From: Vibrio bivalvicida
GTDB lineage: Bacteria > Pseudomonadota > Gammaproteobacteria > Enterobacterales > Vibrionaceae
Length of the DNA: 64,000 nucleotides
NCBI RefSeq assembly: GCF_001399455.2
Contig: NZ_LLEI02000090.1
Location: forward strand, 123,657 to 187,656
Direction: 5' to 3'
Shown: positions 59,115 to 64,000 of the stretch, piece after piece
How positions within the stretch are numbered: position 1 is the stretch's first letter
Layout: the number at the start of each line of letters is the position of its first letter
Position numbers and translations under genes: made by a program
Notes under the pieces: model-generated
The model's input: only the letters and a program-made list of their open reading frames with translations
Databases searched by the model: none
Told to the model about the DNA's origin: nothing

Positions 59115-60206
59115 ATGACAGACAAATCATACAACATTGCCGTTTTACCAGGTGACGGCATTGGCCCAGAAGTGATGGCTCAAGCGCACAAAGTTCTAGA
59201 TGCGATTGAAAAAAAACACAGTATTCATTTTGCTCGTGATGAGCACGATGTTGGCGGTATTGCAATCGATAACCATGGCTGCCCACTTCCAGACAGCACA
59301 GTAAAAGCATGTGAAGATTCAGATGCCGTTTTATTTGGTTCGGTTGGCGGTCCTAAGTGGGAGCACCTACCACCAAATGATCAACCTGAACGTGGTGCTC
59401 TTCTACCACTTCGTAAACACTTCCAATTGTTCTGTAACCTACGTCCAGCACAGATCCATAAAGGCCTAGAAGGATTCTCTCCACTACGTGCTGATATTTC
59501 TGGCAACGGCTTTGATATCGTTGTTGTACGTGAGCTGACTGGTGGTATCTACTTCGGTCAGCCTAAAGGGCGTGAAGGCGAAGGTCCAAACGAGAAAGCA
59601 TTCGATACTGAGGTTTACCATCGTTTTGAGATCGAGCGTATCGCAAAGATTGCCTTCGAATCTGCTCGTCTACGTGACAAAAAAGTGTGCTCTATCGATA
59701 AAGCTAACGTACTACAAAGTTCAATTCTTTGGCGTGAAGTGGTTGAAGAAATTGCGAAAGACTATCCAGATGTTGAGCTTTCGCACATGTACATTGATAA
59801 CGCAACAATGCAGCTCATCAAAGATCCTTCTCAGTTCGACGTTATGCTTTGTTCTAACATCTTCGGCGACATCATCTCAGATGAATGCGCGATGATCACA
59901 GGCTCTATGGGCATGCTTCCTTCAGCGTCACTAAACGAAAGTAAGTTTGGTCTATACGAACCTGCTGGCGGCAGTGCTCCTGACATCGCAGGTAAGAACA
60001 TCGCCAACCCTGTGGCACAAATTCTATCAGCAGCATTAATGCTACGTTACAGCCTAGGTGAAGAAGCTGCAGCGCAAGACATTGAAGCCGCAGTTTCTAA
60101 GGCTCTATCAGCAGGCGAGTTAACAGGTGACCTTTCTGGTGATAAACCGGCACTATCGACTTCAGAGATGGGCGATAAGATCTCAGAGTACATCTTAAAT
60201 TCTTAA
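59115..60206 (+). CDS. leuB: 3-isopropylmalate dehydrogenase
   Basis: A 363-residue, E. coli-length, NAD-dependent beta-decarboxylating dehydrogenase. It has LPGDGIGPEVMAQA near 9, VRELTGGIYFG near 140, the metal site MYIDNATMQL and GDIISDECAMITGSMGMLPSAS near 250-275, and GSAPDIAGKNIANP near 290 for NAD. AAAGGAATAAC precedes the ATG. A short hairpin (59066-59090) lies in the gap after leuA. Confidence 0.98.
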   Translation: MTDKSYNIAVLPGDGIGPEVMAQAHKVLDAIEKKHSIHFARDEHDVGGIAIDNHGCPLPDSTVKACEDSDAVLFGSVGGPKWEHLPPNDQPERGALLPLRKHFQLFCNLRPAQIHKGLEGFSPLRADISGNGFDIVVVRELTGGIYFGQPKGREGEGPNEKAFDTEVYHRFEIERIAKIAFESARLRDKKVCSIDKANVLQSSILWREVVEEIAKDYPDVELSHMYIDNATMQLIKDPSQFDVMLCSNIFGDIISDECAMITGSMGMLPSASLNESKFGLYEPAGGSAPDIAGKNIANPVAQILSAALMLRYSLGEEAAAQDIEAAVSKALSAGELTGDLSGDKPALSTSEMGDKISEYILNS

Positions 60207-60277
60207 TTTAAGCAGACAGATAATAATTATTCGCTCCTGATAAGCCGTTGTCGGGAGCTATACACAGGATAGTGATA

Positions 60278-61696
60278 ATGGGCAAAACATTATACGAAAA
60301 AGTCTACGACGCACACGTTGCCGTAGCCGCTGAGGGTGAAAACCCAATTCTTTATATCGACCGTCACTTGGTTCATGAAGTAACGTCGCCTCAGGCGTTC
60401 GATGGTTTACGTGAAAAAGGTCGTAAAGTTCGTCAGGTAGGCAAGACATTCGCCACCATGGACCACAACGTTTCGACACAAACTAAGGATATCAACGCTT
60501 CTGGTGAGATGGCGCGTATCCAGATGGAAACGCTATCAAAAAACTGTGAAGAATTTGGCGTCACGCTGTATGACATCAACCACAAATACCAAGGTATCGT
60601 GCACGTAATGGGGCCTGAACTAGGTATTACCCTACCGGGTATGACGATTGTTTGTGGTGACTCACACACAGCAACGCACGGTGCGTTCGGCTCTCTAGCA
60701 TTTGGTATCGGTACTTCAGAGGTTGAGCACGTTCTAGCAACCCAAACGCTAAAGCAAGCTCGCGCTAAAACGATGAAAATCGAAGTGAAAGGCAAAGTAG
60801 CGCCAGGTATCACAGCAAAAGATATCGTCCTAGCCATCATCGGTGAAACTACTGCTGCAGGTGGTACAGGCTACGTTGTAGAGTTCTGCGGTGAAGCGAT
60901 TACTGATCTTACGATGGAAGGTCGTATGACGGTATGTAACATGGCTATCGAACTGGGCGCGAAAGCGGGTCTAATTGCACCAGATGAAACCACATTCGAA
61001 TACATTAAAGGCCGCAAGTTCGCCCCGCAAGGTGTAGATCTAGAAGCAGCAATTGAATACTGGTCATCTCTAAAGACTGATGATGACGCGGAGTTTGATG
61101 CAGTGGTAACGCTAAACGCTGCAGACATCAAACCTCAGGTAACTTGGGGAACTAACCCGGGTCAGGTTATCGCAGTTGATGAAGCTATCCCTGCACCTGA
61201 AAGCTTTACTGACCCTGTAGAAAAAGCTTCTGCTGAAAAAGCATTGGCTTACATGGGTCTAGAAGCTGGCAAAGCACTGTCTGACTACAAAGTAGATAAA
61301 GTATTCGTTGGCTCTTGTACTAACTCTCGCATCGAAGATATGCGTGCAGCAGCTGCTGTGGCTAAAGGTCGCAAAGTGGCTGATAACGTGCAAGCGCTTA
61401 TCGTTCCTGGCTCTGAGCAAGTAAAGGCACAAGCAGAGAAAGAAGGCTTAGATGTAATCTTTAAAGATGCTGGTTTTGAATGGCGTCTACCCGGCTGCTC
61501 CATGTGTCTAGCAATGAATAATGACCGCCTAGGCCCACATGAGCGTTGTGCCTCTACCTCGAACCGAAACTTTGAGGGTCGCCAAGGCCGTGATGGCCGG
61601 ACCCACTTAGTGAGTCCGGCAATGGCGGCGGCGGCGGCAATCGCTGGTCACTTTGTTGATATTCGTGAGTTGGATTTTTTTGGTAAACAGGACTAG
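60278..61696 (+). CDS. leuC: 3-isopropylmalate dehydratase large subunit
   Basis: A 472-residue aconitase-type subunit (E. coli 466). Visible are MGKTLYEKVYDAH, CGDSHTATHGAFG near 127, and the three cluster cysteines in VGSCTNSR (near 349) and PGCSMCLAMN (near 410), which hold the [4Fe-4S] cluster. The start is at MGKTLYEK; the longer frame uses an implausible TTG. An imperfect hairpin (60233-60258) lies just upstream of its ribosome site. Confidence 0.98.
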   Translation: MGKTLYEKVYDAHVAVAAEGENPILYIDRHLVHEVTSPQAFDGLREKGRKVRQVGKTFATMDHNVSTQTKDINASGEMARIQMETLSKNCEEFGVTLYDINHKYQGIVHVMGPELGITLPGMTIVCGDSHTATHGAFGSLAFGIGTSEVEHVLATQTLKQARAKTMKIEVKGKVAPGITAKDIVLAIIGETTAAGGTGYVVEFCGEAITDLTMEGRMTVCNMAIELGAKAGLIAPDETTFEYIKGRKFAPQGVDLEAAIEYWSSLKTDDDAEFDAVVTLNAADIKPQVTWGTNPGQVIAVDEAIPAPESFTDPVEKASAEKALAYMGLEAGKALSDYKVDKVFVGSCTNSRIEDMRAAAAVAKGRKVADNVQALIVPGSEQVKAQAEKEGLDVIFKDAGFEWRLPGCSMCLAMNNDRLGPHERCASTSNRNFEGRQGRDGRTHLVSPAMAAAAAIAGHFVDIRELDFFGKQD

Positions 61697-61708
61697 GAGA
61701 GAGAACAG

Positions 61709-62311
61709 ATGTCAGGTTTTAAACAACATACAGGATTAGTTGTTCCTCTAGATGCAGCGAACGTAGATACTGATGCCATCATTCCTAAACAGTTTTTACA
61801 AAAAGTATCTCGTCTGGGTTTTGGCAAGCACCTATTTCACGATTGGCGCTTCCTTGATGACGCAGGTGACCAACCAAACCCAGAATTTATTATGAACGCC
61901 CCGCGCTATCAAGGCGCCTCAGTTCTGTTAGCTCGTGAAAACTTTGGTTGTGGTTCATCTCGTGAACACGCACCATGGGCACTCGCAGATTACGGTATCA
62001 GAGCGATGATCGCACCGAGTTTTGCCGATATTTTCTATGGTAACTCGATCAACAACCAAATGGTTCCAGTTCGCCTTACAGAGCAAGAAGTGGATGAGAT
62101 TTTCCAGTTCGTAGAAGCGACTGAAGGTGCGGAAGTCGAGGTAGACCTAGAAGCAAACTTAGTACGCGCAAACGGTAAAGAGTACTCATTTGAAATTGAT
62201 GAGTTTCGTCGTCACTGCCTACTAAATGGCTTGGACAACATCGGTCTAACTCTTCAGCACGAAGACAAAATTTCCACCTATGAAGCGAGTATTCCCAACT
62301 TCCTCAAATAA
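61709..62311 (+). CDS. leuD: 3-isopropylmalate dehydratase small subunit
   Basis: A 200-residue swivelling domain (E. coli 201) that completes the isomerase with LeuC. It shows GLVVPLDAANVDTDAIIPKQFL at 9-30 and the substrate-recognition loop FGCGSSREHAPWAL near 79-92. AGGAGAGAGAACAG precedes the ATG. It lies 12 bp after leuC and is the last gene of the operon. Confidence 0.98.
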   Translation: MSGFKQHTGLVVPLDAANVDTDAIIPKQFLQKVSRLGFGKHLFHDWRFLDDAGDQPNPEFIMNAPRYQGASVLLARENFGCGSSREHAPWALADYGIRAMIAPSFADIFYGNSINNQMVPVRLTEQEVDEIFQFVEATEGAEVEVDLEANLVRANGKEYSFEIDEFRRHCLLNGLDNIGLTLQHEDKISTYEASIPNFLK

Positions 62312-62334
62312 TTGAAGTTAGAATTTTGCTAAAC

Positions 62335-62362
62335 AAAAGGTTAGCCGAGGCTAACCTTTTTT
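62335..62362 (+). terminator. Terminator of leuABCD
   Basis: AAAAGGTTAGCC and GGCTAACCTTTT pair with a very short loop and are followed by T, 24 bp after the leuD stop. Confidence 0.9.
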
Positions 62363-62435
62363 GCTTTGTGGCGAAACAAACCTGTTAGTAATTAGGTCTA
62401 GTAATTAAAGCGCTTCCGATAAAGGACTTAACCTG

Positions 62436-63218
62436 ATGACACGCATTGTTACTTTATTACTGACTCTTATCTCTTTACACGTATTCGCAGCGCCAAAGTC
62501 TGAGCTTTGGCCTTTTTGGCAGCAGTCGAATCAAAGTAATACTGCTACTATTTCTCACCAAGATTGGCAGTCTTTCCTCGATAACTATTTAGTTCAAGAT
62601 GGTGACTACACGTTGGTAAAATACGGTTCTGTCTCATCTCAAGACAAGAAAAAGTTAAATCAATATATCGCGACACTCGCTGCTATTGATCCTAGAGAGT
62701 ATTCAGCGAGCGAACAGTACGCCTATTGGGTCAATCTGTACAATGCGATCACTGTCAACCTAATCCTTGATGACTACCCGGTTAAGTCTATAACTAAGCT
62801 AGGTGGACTATTTAGTTTTGGTCCATGGGGTGATGAAGTGGTTACAGTCGCCGGTAAGAAGCTCACTCTTAACGATATTGAGCACCGCATCCTTCGCCCT
62901 ATTTGGAATGACCCTCGCACACACTATGCGGTGAACTGTGCCAGCTTGGGCTGTCCAAACCTACAAACTCAAGCTTTTAGTGCTGATAATACCGAGCAAC
63001 TTCTAGAGCAAGCAGCTAAAGAGTTTATTAATAGTGATAAAGGGGTATTACTACTAGCAGGCAAAACGCAGCTGTCCTCCATATACGACTGGTTTGCTGA
63101 AGACTTCGGTAATAAACAAGAATTGGTTCAACACTTAGCTAAATATCGCCCTGAATTAGCAAATCTAAATGGTAAGTTTAGTTATGAGTACGATTGGAAT
63201 TTGAATGATAGGGAATAG
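62436..63218 (+). CDS. DUF547 domain-containing exported protein
   Basis: A 260-residue protein with a signal peptide (about 1-18, cleavage after VFA). The DUF547 core follows: NQYIATLAAIDPREYSASEQYAYWVNLYNAITVNLIL (about 70-110), HRILRPIWNDPRTHYAVNCASLGCPNL (about 150-175) and FINSDKGV. The conserved His, Asn and Cys residues have suggested a cysteine-hydrolase-like fold, but no activity is established. AAAGGACTTAACCTG precedes the ATG. It is monocistronic. Confidence 0.88.
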   Translation: MTRIVTLLLTLISLHVFAAPKSELWPFWQQSNQSNTATISHQDWQSFLDNYLVQDGDYTLVKYGSVSSQDKKKLNQYIATLAAIDPREYSASEQYAYWVNLYNAITVNLILDDYPVKSITKLGGLFSFGPWGDEVVTVAGKKLTLNDIEHRILRPIWNDPRTHYAVNCASLGCPNLQTQAFSADNTEQLLEQAAKEFINSDKGVLLLAGKTQLSSIYDWFAEDFGNKQELVQHLAKYRPELANLNGKFSYEYDWNLNDRE

Positions 63219-63296
63219 TGGAAAGAGGATTAGGGAGGCCGTTCTCGCATCTATAGCGAAGTGTTCCCGAAGGACGAAGTCCGTTCCCCATAAACG

Positions 63297-63327
63297 ACAA
63301 AAAACAGTCCGAAGACTGGTTTTTTAA
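63297..63327 (+). terminator. Probable terminator of the DUF547 gene
   Basis: CAGTC and GACTG pair around a CGAA tetraloop inside A6...T6 arms. It lies about 80 bp after the stop. The intervening sequence has no coding signal. Confidence 0.75.
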
Positions 63328-63401
63328 ATAAGTTGCGGGTCGGCTGGGGTTGCGGGCAACCGAGACTCGTTGGTCGTAGACCAGAATAATCCCGCAGATA
63401 C

Positions 63402-63431
63402 AAAAAGACCCCAGCATTGCTGCTGAGGTCT
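63402..63431 (-). terminator. Terminator of the rRNA operon
   Basis: On the minus strand AGACCTCAGC pairs with GCTGGGGTCT (one mismatch), followed by five T, eight bases after the CCA end of tRNA-Asp. Confidence 0.88.
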
Positions 63432-63438
63432 GGAATAG

Positions 63439-63515
63439 TGGCGGAGCGGACGGGACTCGAACCCGCGACCCCCGGCGTGACAGGCCGGTATTCTAACCAA
63501 CTGAACTACCGCTCC
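63439..63515 (-). tRNA. tRNA-Asp (anticodon GTC)
   Basis: A 77-nt gene with encoded CCA. Acceptor GGAGCGG/CCGCTCC, D-arm TAGTTCAGTTGGTTAGAA, anticodon loop CTGTCAC, and T-arm GGGTTCGAGTCCC all fit tRNA-Asp and closely match E. coli. It is the last gene of the leftward rRNA operon. Confidence 0.97.
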
Positions 63516-63545
63516 GCACTGGTTAGACTTTAAGTCTAAATAAGA

Positions 63546-63662
63546 ACCTGGCAATGTCCTACTCTCACATGGGGAAGCCCCACACTACCATCGGCGCTAA
63601 TTCGTTTCACTTCTGAGTTCGGCATGGAATCAGGTGGGTCCAAATCGCTATGGTTGCCAAGT
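63546..63662 (-). rRNA. rrf: 5S ribosomal RNA (second copy in the operon)
   Basis: About 117 nt. The ends pair (ACTTGGCAA with TTGCCAGGT), and the core CCATGCCGAACTCAGAAGTGAAACG and GATGGTAGTGTGGGG are standard 5S. It lies between tRNA-Thr and tRNA-Asp and differs from the copy at the window end at two positions in the shared part. Confidence 0.96.
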
Positions 63663-63718
63663 AAAATTCTTTACGTTTTGCTTTACGCTCTATACTAAAG
63701 CATAAAACAAACAGTAAA

Positions 63719-63794
<76 letters not shown>

Positions 63795-63815
63795 ATCAAG
63801 ATGTCCTCGAGGACT

Positions 63816-63842
63816 AAAAAAGCCCGCTTATGCAAACGGGCT
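63816..63842 (-). terminator. Intrinsic terminator inside the distal rRNA operon
   Basis: On the minus strand AGCCCG pairs with CGGGCT across ten bases, followed by a run of T. It lies between the upstream 5S gene and tRNA-Thr. A perfect 12-bp palindrome GTCCTCGAGGAC (63803-63814) follows it. Confidence 0.75.
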
Positions 63843-63891
63843 CTCTTAACTTTTGTCTTCACCTTCTAAAAAGGCAAAAACCAAATTTAAA

Positions 63892-64000
63892 GCCTGGCGA
63901 TGTCCTACTCTCACATGGGGAAACCCCACACTACCATCGGCGCTAATTCGTTTCACTTCTGAGTTCGGCATGGAATCAGGTGGGTCCAAATCGCTATGGT
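63892..64000 (-). rRNA. rrf: 5S ribosomal RNA (partial, cut by window end)
   Basis: The 3' 109 bases of a 5S gene, nearly identical to the copy at 63546-63662. Its 5' end, and presumably the 23S and 16S genes of this operon, lie beyond base 64000. Confidence 0.95.

Noticed and set aside
63178..63554. Minus-strand frames across the tRNA-Asp and terminator region
   Set aside because: They translate tRNA and terminator sequence; the structural RNA explains the region.

Overview
The window is ordinary chromosomal core sequence from a gammaproteobacterium of the family Vibrionaceae, almost certainly a Vibrio. This rests on a moderate GC content, protein-level closeness to Vibrio families (for example the MJ1255/VC2487 glycosyltransferase family), and a gene order (hldE-glnE, gspB-gspA, cca/eno-pyrG, mazG-relA, acpS-pdxJ-recO-era-rnc-lepB-lepA-rseCBA-rpoE, ilvIH, leuO, leuABCD) that I recall from Vibrio cholerae chromosome 1. 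I see no prophage, transposase, integron, CRISPR array or toxin-antitoxin pair.

Layout. 1-13.4 kb: end of an outer-membrane barrel gene, an RraA-like protein, a DUF3293 protein, arcA with a perfect FNR box upstream, hldE and glnE, a chemotaxis receptor, a K+ channel, a CYTH-CHAD triphosphatase, the phosphate pair DUF47-pitA and an SH3 membrane protein. 13.4-28.2 kb: gspB-gspA, cca, eno-pyrG, mazG, relA, rlmD and the hybrid kinase barA/varS. 28.2-37.6 kb: one long leftward block, acpS-pdxJ-recO / era-rnc-lepB-lepA / rseC-rseB-rseA-rpoE (lipid and cofactor synthesis, RNA processing, secretion, sigma-E stress response). 37.9-49.4 kb: nadB, ygfX-sdhE, ygfZ and a YbaK-family deacylase, a 600-bp gap with a candidate small RNA, ytfK, ubiI-ubiH-ygfB, zapA, 6S RNA-fau, rpiA and serA. 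49.4-62.4 kb: branched-chain amino acid genes, ilvIH, leuO and the leuABCD operon with an intact leucine attenuator; between them lie a long-chain acyl-CoA ligase and a glycosyltransferase/PAP2 pair. 62.4-64 kb: a DUF547 protein and the distal end of a leftward rRNA operon (partial 5S, tRNA-Thr, second 5S, tRNA-Asp).

How parts fit together. Several genes feed central control: relA with mazG and ytfK (all linked to ppGpp), arcA and barA (redox and carbon state), rpoE-rseABC (envelope stress) and 6S RNA (stationary phase). Amino acid synthesis is well represented (serA, ilvIH, leuABCD), and its upstream regions show clear candidate control sites: two PurR-like boxes at serA and a transcription attenuator at leu.

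No clearly new protein system is visible. The least explained material is non-coding: a family of about 105-bp ERIC-like palindromes placed directly after the stop codons of eno, relA, lepB and (as a remnant) lepA, with base changes that keep the stems paired; a candidate small RNA at about 42.0-42.2 kb; a hairpin between mazG and relA; and an intrinsic terminator inside the distal rRNA operon.
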